Shown one piece after another: positions 55,129 to 63,985 of a DNA stretch of 64,000 nt. The stretch's first letter is position 1; every line of letters starts with the position of its first letter. The position numbers and the translations under genes were made by a program. Source of the DNA: Chitinophagales bacterium (GTDB lineage Bacteria > Bacteroidota > Bacteroidia > Chitinophagales > Chitinophagaceae); contig JAURIR010000003.1 in the NCBI GenBank assembly GCA_030832645.1, positions 1-64,000 on the forward strand, read 5' to 3'. The notes under the pieces are model-generated. The model ran no database searches, was not told where the DNA came from, and saw only the letters and a program-made list of their open reading frames with translations.

Positions 55129-57546
55129 ATGAAAAATATTCTTTTCTCTTTGCTATTGGTTGGATGTATGCAGCTCAATGCACAGGTTCCTGTTAATCCA
55201 GATCTTCTGAAAGGGTCCTGGCGAGCAAGTTGGATTACCTGTCCTAATGTAGCACAAAGAGATTACGGTGTTTATCATTTTAGAAAATCATTTACGATTG
55301 ATGATATCAAAGAAAAGTTTATTGTTCATCTAAGTGCAGACAATCGGTATCGTTTGTTTGTAAACGGAGTGGCTGTTTGCAGCGGACCTGCAAGGGGGGA
55401 TTTATATAATTGGTATTTTGAATCAGTCGATATTGCCCCTTATTTACGCAAAGGGAAAAACACCATCGCAGCATTGGTTTGGAATATGGGAGTGCATGCA
55501 CCTGTAGCTCAAATCTCTAATCAAACAGCATTTGTGCTGCAGGGTGATACGGATGCAGAGAAAGTAGTCAATTCAAATGCTACTTGGAAGGTGATAAAAG
55601 ATTCATCCTATGTTCCATGTTCATTGGATAATGGGGCAAGAGTAAAATCGTATATGGTTGTTGGACCCGGGGATCAGGTAGATGCAAAAAATTATCCTTG
55701 GGGCTGGGAACAACTGGACTATGATGATGCAAAATGGCTAAATGCTTCGAGCATCACCAATCCTGTCAATGTTGGATACGGATCAGATAATCTATGGAGC
55801 TTGAAGCAACGAAATATTCCGTTGATGTTTGAGAAAATGCAACGTATTCAAACTGTTCGAAGAAGCGAGGGGATGGAAGTAGGCAGTACTTTTTTATCTG
55901 GCAGTAAATCGTTGGTTGTTCCTGCAAATAAGACAGTTTCAATTTTATTGGATCAATCTTTCAATACAGTTGCCTATCCGCAGCTGATTACTTCTAAAGG
56001 AAGGGGAGCGAGTATCAAACTGAGTTATACCGAAGCTTTGTTGGCAGATCCGAATTCGGAGAAGTACAAAGATGTTAGTATCAATGGAGCTACTCGAAGA
56101 AAGGATTTTCAAAAAGGGAATCGAAATGATATTCATAGTAAGTTGGTAATTGGCAACTACGATATTTTTATTGCCGACGGTGGAGTGCAAAGAGTTTTCA
56201 GGCCACTGTGGGTGAGAACCTATCGCTATATACAATTAGATATCACTACAAAAGACGAGCCACTTGAAATAAATGATCTCTATGGGATGGCAACAGGTTA
56301 TCCATTTGAAGTGAAAGCTTCGTTCAAGTCGAATGATTCATCCTTGCAACAAATTTGGGACATTGGATGGCGAACAGCACAGCTCTGTGCAGGGGAAACC
56401 TATTTTGATTGTCCGTATTACGAGCAATTGCAATACGAAGGGGATACCCGTATTCAATCGTTGATTTCATTGTATGTAACAGGAGACGATCGTTTGATGC
56501 GTAAGGCCATTTTAGATTTTTACCATTCGAGGGTGCCAGAGGGGTTAACACAAGGAAGATATCCCAGCAGCCGCTTGCAGGTAATTCCGCCTTTCTCCTT
56601 GTATTGGGTAAGTATGTTGCACGATTATTGGATGCATCGAAAAGATGCAGCATTTGTGGAGCAGTTCCTGGTTCCTATTATGGGAGTATTGGATTGGTAC
56701 GAAAGAAAAATTGATCAGCAGAAAAATATGTTGGGTCCGATGAAGTGGTGGAATTTTGTGGATTGGAATCAAAAATTTCCTGGAGGCACTCCTGATGGTG
56801 CAAACGAAGGCAACTCCTCCGTGATTACATTTCAGTATGTGTATACATTGAAACAAGCTGCAGAGCTGTTCAATTATTTTGGTAAACCAAACGATGCAGC
56901 TCATTATAAAAATCTTGCAGATCGATTGGGCAAAGGTGCATTTACTGCTTGTTACGATAGCAAGAAAGGTGTGATGGCCAATACACCATTTAAAAACACT
57001 TTCAGTCAGCATGCAAGTATTATGGGCATTCTATCAGGCAGTGTTCCAAAAGAGCTGCAGCAAAAAATGATCATGAATACCTTAACGGATACCAGTATCA
57101 GTCAGGCTACTTTTTATTACAGATTTTATTTGAACCGCGCATTGAAGTATACTGGCAATGCAGACAGGTATTACAAGGAATTAAAACCATGGCGAGATAT
57201 GATCGATTTAGGGTTGACCACCTTTGCAGAAGAGCCCGATCCTACACGATCTGATTGTCATGCATGGAGTTCGAGCCCTAATTATGATTTCTTTGCAACC
57301 ATTTGTGGCATTACTCCATCCAAACCAGGTTTTTCGGCTGTTAGAATTGCTCCTGCTCTTGGAGAGTTGAACCATGTTGTTGGTGAAATGCCCCATCCAA
57401 ATGGAATCATCAAAGTTGAAATACAAAAGGATGGATCTTCTGGAGTGCTGGCAACTATTGAGTTGCCTTCCAATGTACCGGGAGTATTTTCCTGGAAAGG
57501 CAAGGAAGTATCCCTTCATTCAGGAATACAAAAAATCAAACTCTAG
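55129..57546 (+). CDS. GH78-like alpha-L-rhamnosidase, exported
   Basis: An 805-residue protein with signal peptide ending at LNAQ. The N-terminal carbohydrate-binding region has RYRLFVNGVAVCSGPARG and NTIAALVWNMG. The catalytic six-hairpin domain has D427-C-P-Y-Y-E432...G-D439, matching the GH78 D/E/D spacing of 0, +5, +12 although R, G and W of the usual DCPxRERxGWxGD are replaced by Y, Q and Y. TFAEEPDPTRSDCHAWSSS is the second active-site region. It probably removes L-rhamnose, but altered residues allow another sugar. Operon with the preceding Asp-box gene. Confidence 0.88.
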   Translation: MKNILFSLLLVGCMQLNAQVPVNPDLLKGSWRASWITCPNVAQRDYGVYHFRKSFTIDDIKEKFIVHLSADNRYRLFVNGVAVCSGPARGDLYNWYFESVDIAPYLRKGKNTIAALVWNMGVHAPVAQISNQTAFVLQGDTDAEKVVNSNATWKVIKDSSYVPCSLDNGARVKSYMVVGPGDQVDAKNYPWGWEQLDYDDAKWLNASSITNPVNVGYGSDNLWSLKQRNIPLMFEKMQRIQTVRRSEGMEVGSTFLSGSKSLVVPANKTVSILLDQSFNTVAYPQLITSKGRGASIKLSYTEALLADPNSEKYKDVSINGATRRKDFQKGNRNDIHSKLVIGNYDIFIADGGVQRVFRPLWVRTYRYIQLDITTKDEPLEINDLYGMATGYPFEVKASFKSNDSSLQQIWDIGWRTAQLCAGETYFDCPYYEQLQYEGDTRIQSLISLYVTGDDRLMRKAILDFYHSRVPEGLTQGRYPSSRLQVIPPFSLYWVSMLHDYWMHRKDAAFVEQFLVPIMGVLDWYERKIDQQKNMLGPMKWWNFVDWNQKFPGGTPDGANEGNSSVITFQYVYTLKQAAELFNYFGKPNDAAHYKNLADRLGKGAFTACYDSKKGVMANTPFKNTFSQHASIMGILSGSVPKELQQKMIMNTLTDTSISQATFYYRFYLNRALKYTGNADRYYKELKPWRDMIDLGLTTFAEEPDPTRSDCHAWSSSPNYDFFATICGITPSKPGFSAVRIAPALGELNHVVGEMPHPNGIIKVEIQKDGSSGVLATIELPSNVPGVFSWKGKEVSLHSGIQKIKL

Positions 57547-58650
57547 TTAGATTCGTTTGGCAAACTTTTGTGCTTTCAACGACAGTTCAGTAGCCAGGAA
57601 GCAATGTGCTTGAGGCATAGCAGTTTCTGTTCTGTTTACTACATCGTCTACAAATTGCTTTCCAAAATTGAGTGCAACATCTTTACAGTTGATGTAATTG
57701 GTTTCTTTGTTGTTGGCATAATACAAATGATTGCCACTGTCGTAACGTGCGATGTCAATATTTTTTCTGATCTCAATAAATCCCTCTGTTCCTAAAATGG
57801 TCAATCTTCCATCTCCCCAGGTTTTTAAACCGTTGGGAGTGAACCAATCGACTCTGATGTAACCTTGTCCACCATTGCCTTTCAGCATAACATCTCCAAA
57901 ATCTTCGAATCCAGGTTTATCGGGATGGTTTACGTTGCCGATTTGAGAGGCTACTACTTCTGCACTTGTAGAGTTTGTGAAAAATAAAAATTGATCAAAC
58001 TGGTGAGAAGCGATATCTGTGATGATGCCTCCAAATTTCTTTTTGTCCCAAAACCAATCGGGTCTGGAGGAAGGATTTATGCGGTGCGGACCGAGGCCAA
58101 TGGTTTGAATTACTTTTCCTATCAATCCCTCTTTGATCAATTCTCCTGCTTTTACAGTAGCCTTGTTTTCAAAACGCTCACTGAACATGATGGAGTAAAT
58201 ACGCTTGGTTTCTTTCTGTACTTTTTTTACTTCTGCCAATTGCTCCAACGTGGTGATGCCTGGTTTATCTACTAGATAATCTTTGCCGTGCTTCATTACT
58301 TCAATACCAAGTGGACCTCTTTCAACCGGAATACCGGAGCTGAGAATCAATTGGATGGAATTGTCTTCCAAAATTTCTTTTTCACTGGAAGCAACTTTTA
58401 CTTGAGGGAAGGCTTTCGTATAGGCCGCTATCAACTCTGGCTCTTTTGCATATACTGCCACCAGCTCACCCCCTCCATTGATCACAGAACTGGTCATGCC
58501 ATAAATATGATTATGGTTGATATTGATTACAGAGAAACGAATTCTTTTTTCTACCGGTTGAATGATTTTATTCTCTTGGGTAAAAGACGATAACAACGGG
58601 AGTCCGCTTGCTGCGACAGTTGATTTAAGAAATGTTCTGCGTGGAAACAT
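57547..58650 (-). CDS. Tat-exported Gfo/Idh/MocA oxidoreductase
   Basis: The ATG at 58650 is chosen because it gives a twin-arginine-like start (MFPRRTFLKSTVAAS); the frame continues to 58860 without a reason to use it. The Rossmann start is RFSVININHNHIYGM, where the glycine-rich turn is degenerate, and EKP is DYLVDKPGITT (DKP). Later motifs include FGGIITDIASHQFDQFLFF. Stop codons of this gene and the GH78 gene abut tail to tail. Likely a periplasmic sugar oxidoreductase, possibly linked to rhamnoside use. Confidence 0.88.
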   Translation of the reverse strand: MFPRRTFLKSTVAASGLPLLSSFTQENKIIQPVEKRIRFSVININHNHIYGMTSSVINGGGELVAVYAKEPELIAAYTKAFPQVKVASSEKEILEDNSIQLILSSGIPVERGPLGIEVMKHGKDYLVDKPGITTLEQLAEVKKVQKETKRIYSIMFSERFENKATVKAGELIKEGLIGKVIQTIGLGPHRINPSSRPDWFWDKKKFGGIITDIASHQFDQFLFFTNSTSAEVVASQIGNVNHPDKPGFEDFGDVMLKGNGGQGYIRVDWFTPNGLKTWGDGRLTILGTEGFIEIRKNIDIARYDSGNHLYYANNKETNYINCKDVALNFGKQFVDDVVNRTETAMPQAHCFLATELSLKAQKFAKRI

Positions 58651-58733
58651 ATGCGATGAATTTATATAAGCGTTAATAACTTTTCGAATGTACAGATTCC
58701 ATTTGCATCCGGGCGCAATTTTACGAAATCGAT

Positions 58734-60044
58734 TTACTTCAAGAGGTAGTCGATGACCAATACTCCGATCAATCCCATGAATGAAACGATCGTTTCCATG
58801 ATGGTCCAGGATTTCAATGTTTGTTTGATGCTCAAATTGAAATATTCTTTGAACAACCAAAATCCGCTGTCGTTGACATGCGATAACATGAGGCTTCCAG
58901 AGCCTACGGCCAATACCATCAAGCTTGGATCGGTATGTGTGGCTATCACAACGGGGGCAATGATGCCTGCAGTTGTTAAACCCGCTACAGTAGCTGAACC
59001 CATCGCAACCCGGATGATGGCACTGATCAACCAGCCGAGTAACAATGGGGGTAGCTGCAATTGATTGAATGCATCCGCTAGCTGCGCACTTACCCCGCTG
59101 TCTACATACACTTGTTTAAGTGCACCAGCTCCTGATACAATCAAAATGATCATCAATACATCTTTGATCGAATCAGCATAGGTATGCATGATTGCAGCAA
59201 GTGATTTACCCCGGGTAATACCTAAAGCGATCGTAGCGTATACCATAGAAATAAACATCAACATGCTCGGATCAGATATAAATTGAATGAGGGGGATGTT
59301 GTTGGAGGGGGTATTCAAATGGAAGTAAGTAGATACCAGTAAAATAAAAACAGGCAGCAGGCAGGTAATGATGCTATTTAAGAAGCTCGGTAGGGAGGAG
59401 ACTTCTATATCTTTTGGTTTAAATGTTTGCAAGGGTTCCACATCCATTTTTTTTAGTGTCGTTGCAAAGAGAGGTCCTGCGACAATAATGGTAGGAATAG
59501 CAATGCAGATGCCGTATAACAATGTCTTACCCATATCTGCATGCAATTGATTGACCAATGCTGCAGGCGACGGGTGTGGGGGCAACAAACCATGTGTTAC
59601 GGAAAGAGCTGCCAGCATTGGAATTCCGACATAAACAGCGGGAAGTTTTAGTCTGTATACGATTGAAAAAATCAAGGGTACCAATAAAACAAAACCAACA
59701 TTATAGAAAAGTGGAATTCCTACAATAAATCCTGTTAATACCAACGCCCATGTGATTCGTTTTTCTCCGAAGGTTTTCAACAATACGTCGCTGATTTTCT
59801 GGGCGGCTCCTGATTCGGCAACGAGTTTCCCGATCATGGCTCCGAAGAGAATAACCATCAGCAAAGATCCAAGGGTATCACCCACTCCTTTTTGAATAGA
59901 GCCAGGTATCTTTTCAAGGGGCATCCCCAACATGAGCCCGCCTGCAAGTGAAACAATGATAAAAGCAATGAACGTATTGCATTTTAGCCAGGAAATCAGC
60001 AATATGAGCAACAAGATGCAAACGGCGATCGTTAAGAAAAGCAT
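58734..60044 (-). CDS. GntP family permease
   Basis: A 436-residue membrane protein with about twelve helices. GDTLGSLLMVILFGAMIGKLVAESGAA, THGLLPPHPSPAALVNQL, MGSATVAGLTTAGIIAPVV and LSHVNDSGFWLFKEYFNLS are the GntP/GntT signatures, more canonical than the paralogue at 17224. Substrate probably gluconate or a related sugar acid. It is upstream of the Gfo/Idh gene on the same strand (83 bases) and may share transcription. Confidence 0.94.
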   Translation of the reverse strand: MLFLTIAVCILLLILLISWLKCNTFIAFIIVSLAGGLMLGMPLEKIPGSIQKGVGDTLGSLLMVILFGAMIGKLVAESGAAQKISDVLLKTFGEKRITWALVLTGFIVGIPLFYNVGFVLLVPLIFSIVYRLKLPAVYVGIPMLAALSVTHGLLPPHPSPAALVNQLHADMGKTLLYGICIAIPTIIVAGPLFATTLKKMDVEPLQTFKPKDIEVSSLPSFLNSIITCLLPVFILLVSTYFHLNTPSNNIPLIQFISDPSMLMFISMVYATIALGITRGKSLAAIMHTYADSIKDVLMIILIVSGAGALKQVYVDSGVSAQLADAFNQLQLPPLLLGWLISAIIRVAMGSATVAGLTTAGIIAPVVIATHTDPSLMVLAVGSGSLMLSHVNDSGFWLFKEYFNLSIKQTLKSWTIMETIVSFMGLIGVLVIDYLLK

Positions 60045-60141
60045 TGCGTGAATTTATTGGGTCAATTCTTTTGTTAATTTAAAACTTTAAGTAATTTAAA
60101 CATTCTAATTAATATAGTTTGATCATTTAAAAACATTCATC

Positions 60142-60963
60142 ATGAAAAATAGAAGATCGTTCCTTCAACTTTCAGCACTGGGAATGGCTGGAGCAATTGC
60201 CAAACCATCTTTCGCAATAGAGCAGATGGAAAAATCAATTGAATTTCCAATTGGATTTGCAGGGTATTCGTTTGCAAAGTTTGATATCGATAAAATGATA
60301 TCCATGTTGCAAAAATTGAATGTGAAAAATCTCTCTCTGAAAGAAATTCATTTGCCACTCAATAGTACCAAGGAAGCTATTGAAGTTGCCAAGAAAAAAT
60401 TTGCAGACGGGGGTATCAATGTTTACACAGTTGGTGTTGTATACATGCGCTCGAAAGAGGCCGTAGACCAGGCCTTCGAATATGCAAAGAACGTAGGGGT
60501 AGAGATGATTGTGGGGGTTCCTAACCAGGATTTACTTTCTTACGCGGAGGCAAAAGTGAAAGAGACCAATATTCGTTTGGCTATTCATAATCATGGTCCG
60601 GAAGATAAATTGTATCCTTCGCCAAAAGATATATACGATCGAATCAAGAATTTTGACAGTCGAGTGGGACTTTGTATTGATATTGGTCATACACTTCGTG
60701 CAGGGGTTTTACCTGAAAAAGCTGTGAAGGATTACCGCGATCGTTTGTTTGATTTACATGTGAAGGATGTAACTGCCATGGCCAAAGATGCCAAGGTGAT
60801 TGAAATTGGAAGAGGGGCTATCAACTATCCTGCTTTTATTGAAGCACTCGAAAAAATAAATTACAAAGGCATGTGCAGTATTGAATACGAAAAAGACATG
60901 TCTGACCCATTGGTTGGTATGGCAGAATCCGTAGGATTTGTGAAAGGCATTATTCGAGGATAA
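60142..60963 (+). CDS. Tat-exported sugar phosphate isomerase/epimerase-like TIM barrel
   Basis: A 273-residue AP-endonuclease-2-like TIM barrel with a twin-arginine-like start (KNRRSFLQLSALGMAGA). Candidate metal ligands are H149 and H151 (AIHNHGPED), D180 and H183 (CIDIGHTLRAG), H206 (LHVKDV) and E248 (SIEYE), the usual set. Related exported enzymes act on 3-keto sugars as lyases or epimerases, so a place in the 3-keto pathway is inferred. First gene of a four-gene operon, divergent from GntP. Confidence 0.9.
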   Translation: MKNRRSFLQLSALGMAGAIAKPSFAIEQMEKSIEFPIGFAGYSFAKFDIDKMISMLQKLNVKNLSLKEIHLPLNSTKEAIEVAKKKFADGGINVYTVGVVYMRSKEAVDQAFEYAKNVGVEMIVGVPNQDLLSYAEAKVKETNIRLAIHNHGPEDKLYPSPKDIYDRIKNFDSRVGLCIDIGHTLRAGVLPEKAVKDYRDRLFDLHVKDVTAMAKDAKVIEIGRGAINYPAFIEALEKINYKGMCSIEYEKDMSDPLVGMAESVGFVKGIIRG

Positions 60964-60972
60964 ACCCCTTGT

Positions 60973-61455
60973 GTGAAACTCAATAGCTGTAAGGTTTTGG
61001 TTGACTATGGTATTGCCACGCTGGTGGAAGATGCCACTGGTATGAAAGGTTTATTATCTAATAGTAAAGTGGAGGCTGGTCAAGTCGTGACTCCTTTTTA
61101 TGCAAGAGAGACGTTGAAGGAACCCAATTACTTAACCTTGCAGATCAATGATCAGGAACATATTTTGTTGGGTCCTGAGTTTATTCAATATACCAATCAC
61201 AGTTGCGATCCAAATGTTTTTTTTGATACCACCGAAATGAAACTAGTGGCCTTGAGAGATATTCAGGTTAACGAGGAGCTTACTTTTTTTTATCCCTCTA
61301 CAGAATGGAAGATGGATCAAGCCTTTGAGTGTTTATGTGGGTCTGAAAAATGTATCAAAAAAATTCAAGGCGCTTTTTCACTCACTGCTCAACAACAACA
61401 GTCCTACAAGCTCAATCAATTTATACTGAATAAAATTCAGGAAGGTGCACATTAA
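60973..61455 (+). CDS. SET domain-containing protein-lysine methyltransferase
   Basis: A 160-residue cytosolic protein starting at GTG (60973), nine bases after the isomerase. The SET core has N75-H76-S77-C78-D79-P80-N81, EELTFFY (102-107) and a cysteine post-SET CLCGSEKC (C120, C122, C127); C78 with these three would bind zinc. It probably methylates a protein lysine with S-adenosylmethionine. Target unknown. Its last 11 bases overlap the next gene, so it is translationally coupled. Confidence 0.9.
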   Translation: MKLNSCKVLVDYGIATLVEDATGMKGLLSNSKVEAGQVVTPFYARETLKEPNYLTLQINDQEHILLGPEFIQYTNHSCDPNVFFDTTEMKLVALRDIQVNEELTFFYPSTEWKMDQAFECLCGSEKCIKKIQGAFSLTAQQQQSYKLNQFILNKIQEGAH

Positions 61456-62332
61456 ATCGCTTGCTTTGAAAAAAATATTCCTCAATCTGTTTTGTTTTTG
61501 TATCGTTCTTTCATCTGCTGCACAACATAAAGATCACAAGCTGGAAAAGAAAATTGCAGACCAGATAAAGGGCTTCAATGGTCAAATGGGCGTATATGTC
61601 AAGAGCTTAAAAACCGGTAAGACGATTTCCATCAATGGAGATACTGTTTTTCCTACTGCAAGTATTGTGAAGGTTCCGATTCTCATTGGCATCATGAACC
61701 GAATCCATAACAACGAACTTAGTTACCATCAAAAACTTATTTGGTACGATACCTTGAACTATGATCCTGGAGAAGATATTGTTGCATATTTAAAACCTCA
61801 AACAGCAATCGAGTTAAGTAAGGTGATGATGTTGATGATGACCATCTCTGATAATACAGGTAGTTTATGGTTGCAAAGTATTGCCGGCACGGGTACACGA
61901 ATCAATCGCTTACTGGATAGCATGGGCTATACTGCAACCCGCGTTAATAGCCGAACTCCAGGAAGAGAGCAAAGCAGATCCGAATTCGGTTGGGGGCAAA
62001 CAACTCCGAATGAAATGGGAAAAATTTTTGAAGACATCGTGAACGGTAAAATAATCAACAAAGAATCTTGCGATAGAATGTTGCGTATAATGGGTAGGCA
62101 GTATTGGGACGAAGAAGCATTGTCATCTATACCTCCAACTGTTTTTGTCGCTTCAAAGAATGGTGCAGTCAATGCCAGTCGTAGCGAAGTACTCTTTGTA
62201 AATGCAAAGCATCCTTATATACTCAGTGTCTTCACAAAAAATAATAAAGATACTAGCTGGGAGTCTTCTAATGAAGCATGGGAGCTCACCAGAAAATTAT
62301 CTAAATTGGTTTGGAATTATTTCAATGAATAA
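61445..62332 (+). CDS. Class A beta-lactamase-like serine hydrolase, exported
   Basis: A 295-residue protein starting at GTG (61445) within the SET gene; a TTG at 61466 would give a shorter start with the signal LKKIFLNLFCFCIVLSSAAQ. The active-site elements are S73-I-V-K76 (TASIVKVP), S135-D136-N137 (MTISDNTGS) and KNG in ASKNGAVN in place of KTG; spacing matches class A. NSRTPGREQSRSEFGWG lies where the omega loop is expected. It could be a beta-lactamase or a D-peptidase/esterase. Confidence 0.88.
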   Translation: MHIKSLALKKIFLNLFCFCIVLSSAAQHKDHKLEKKIADQIKGFNGQMGVYVKSLKTGKTISINGDTVFPTASIVKVPILIGIMNRIHNNELSYHQKLIWYDTLNYDPGEDIVAYLKPQTAIELSKVMMLMMTISDNTGSLWLQSIAGTGTRINRLLDSMGYTATRVNSRTPGREQSRSEFGWGQTTPNEMGKIFEDIVNGKIINKESCDRMLRIMGRQYWDEEALSSIPPTVFVASKNGAVNASRSEVLFVNAKHPYILSVFTKNNKDTSWESSNEAWELTRKLSKLVWNYFNE

Positions 62333-62341
62333 ATTTTTGCA

Positions 62342-63985
62342 ATGAAACAATTGATTGTTTTTTTCTCTGTACTTGTTTTTTTCTCCTGCAATTCTTCAAA
62401 CAGGGCAGACAAGGTATATGTGAATGGTAATTTTTGGACTGGGGACAGCGCCAATCCAACGGCAACAGTTCTTGCCATCAAGGGAGATAAAATTATCTAT
62501 GTGGGAAATGACGCCTCACAAGTAAATGCTACAGAGCAAATTGATCTCAACGGTAATATGGTGGTGCCAGGATTTACCGACAACCATACACATTTTCTTT
62601 CTGCTGGATACGGATTATCCAGTGTTAAGCTAAAAGATGCCATGACCAAGGCAGCTTTTATTCAGCGCATCAGTGATTTTTGTAAAACCCATCCCGGAAA
62701 TGCATGGATTCGGGAAGGAAATTGGGATAATGAAAATTGGGGAGGCGAATTACCAAGTAAAGAGTGGATCGACTCTGTATCAGGTGATCATCCCATTTTT
62801 ATTTCACGTTATGATGGGCATATGGCTTTTGCAAATTCAAAAGCAATGCAACTTGCTGGGGTAAATGCATCAACTGTATCGCCAGCAGGAGGTGTTGTCG
62901 TTAAAAATACAAAAGGAGAATTGACGGGTTGTTTCAAAGACAAAGCAATGTCGTTGATTGAAAAGGCAATACCCGATCCAACAGAGGCAGAGTTGGAAGA
63001 GTATTACAAAGCAGCCGCTAACTATGCATTGGAGCGAGGAGTGACGCATGTAAATGACATGGGATCTTATGGTGGGTGGATGGATTTAAGCACTTACAGA
63101 CGCGTAGCTCAAAAAAATAATTCACTCATTAGAATGTATTCATTCGTGCCATTGGCTACTTGGAGCAGACTCGATTCTTTTGTACAAAAAAATGGAAGAG
63201 GAGATGATTTATTGAAATGGGGTGGATTGAAAGGGTATGTGGATGGGTCGTTGGGGTCAACTACTGCATGGTTTCATCAACCGTATTTGGACGATCCGAA
63301 GTCGACCGGGCTTACCATCACTGATACAATTGATTTACGAAATTGGGTGATTGGAGCAGACAAAGCAGGCCTGCATGTTGCGGTACATGCAATTGGCGAC
63401 CGTGCAAACGACTTTATTTTGTCTGTATATCAGGAGGCAGAAAAAATAAATGGATCGCGTGATAGAAGATTCAGGGTTGAACATGCTCAGCACGTGCGGT
63501 TGGAGGCCATCGATCATTTTGCAAACCAACAAGTGATTGCCTCTATGCATCCATTTCATTTGGTAGACGATGGTATTTGGGCATACAAGCGACTCGATAC
63601 AAACAGATTAAAAGGGACTTATGCAATAAAGACCATGATGGATAAAGGGGTGACTGTTACGTTTGGATCTGATTGGCCTGTGGCTCCTGTTGATGCATTA
63701 TATGGATTGTATGCAGCCGTAACGAGAAGAACAGGCGACAATAAAAATCCAAATGGATGGTATCCTGATCAAAAAATTTCTATTGATCAAGCCCTGCGTG
63801 CATATACCCAAAATAATGCGCGCGCCTCTTTCATGGAGGGGAAAATAGGAGTATTGAAAAAAGGGTACTACGCCGACTTTGCAGTACTTGATCAGGATAT
63901 TAAGAAGATTGATCCGATCACACTCAAAGAAGTGAAGGTGTTAAGAACAGTTTTGAACGGGAAAGAAGTATTTGTAAGAAAGTAG
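62342..63985 (+). CDS. YtcJ-like amidohydrolase lipoprotein
   Basis: A 547-residue protein with a lipobox (VFFSC) and the Amidohydro_3 fold: VVPGFTDNHTHFLSAG, AVHAIGDRANDF, RVEHAQHV and TFGSDWPVAPVDALYG are the metal and catalytic regions of YtcJ/N-substituted formamide deformylases. Probably anchored in the outer or inner membrane and acting on amides or carbamates. It follows the serine hydrolase gene by nine bases and ends the operon, 15 bases before the window edge. Confidence 0.92.
   Translation: MKQLIVFFSVLVFFSCNSSNRADKVYVNGNFWTGDSANPTATVLAIKGDKIIYVGNDASQVNATEQIDLNGNMVVPGFTDNHTHFLSAGYGLSSVKLKDAMTKAAFIQRISDFCKTHPGNAWIREGNWDNENWGGELPSKEWIDSVSGDHPIFISRYDGHMAFANSKAMQLAGVNASTVSPAGGVVVKNTKGELTGCFKDKAMSLIEKAIPDPTEAELEEYYKAAANYALERGVTHVNDMGSYGGWMDLSTYRRVAQKNNSLIRMYSFVPLATWSRLDSFVQKNGRGDDLLKWGGLKGYVDGSLGSTTAWFHQPYLDDPKSTGLTITDTIDLRNWVIGADKAGLHVAVHAIGDRANDFILSVYQEAEKINGSRDRRFRVEHAQHVRLEAIDHFANQQVIASMHPFHLVDDGIWAYKRLDTNRLKGTYAIKTMMDKGVTVTFGSDWPVAPVDALYGLYAAVTRRTGDNKNPNGWYPDQKISIDQALRAYTQNNARASFMEGKIGVLKKGYYADFAVLDQDIKKIDPITLKEVKVLRTVLNGKEVFVRK

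Noticed and set aside
56545-57012. 155-codon minus-strand frame in the rhamnosidase gene
   Set aside because: Antisense and rich in Cys, His and Ile in a non-protein-like pattern; no motif.
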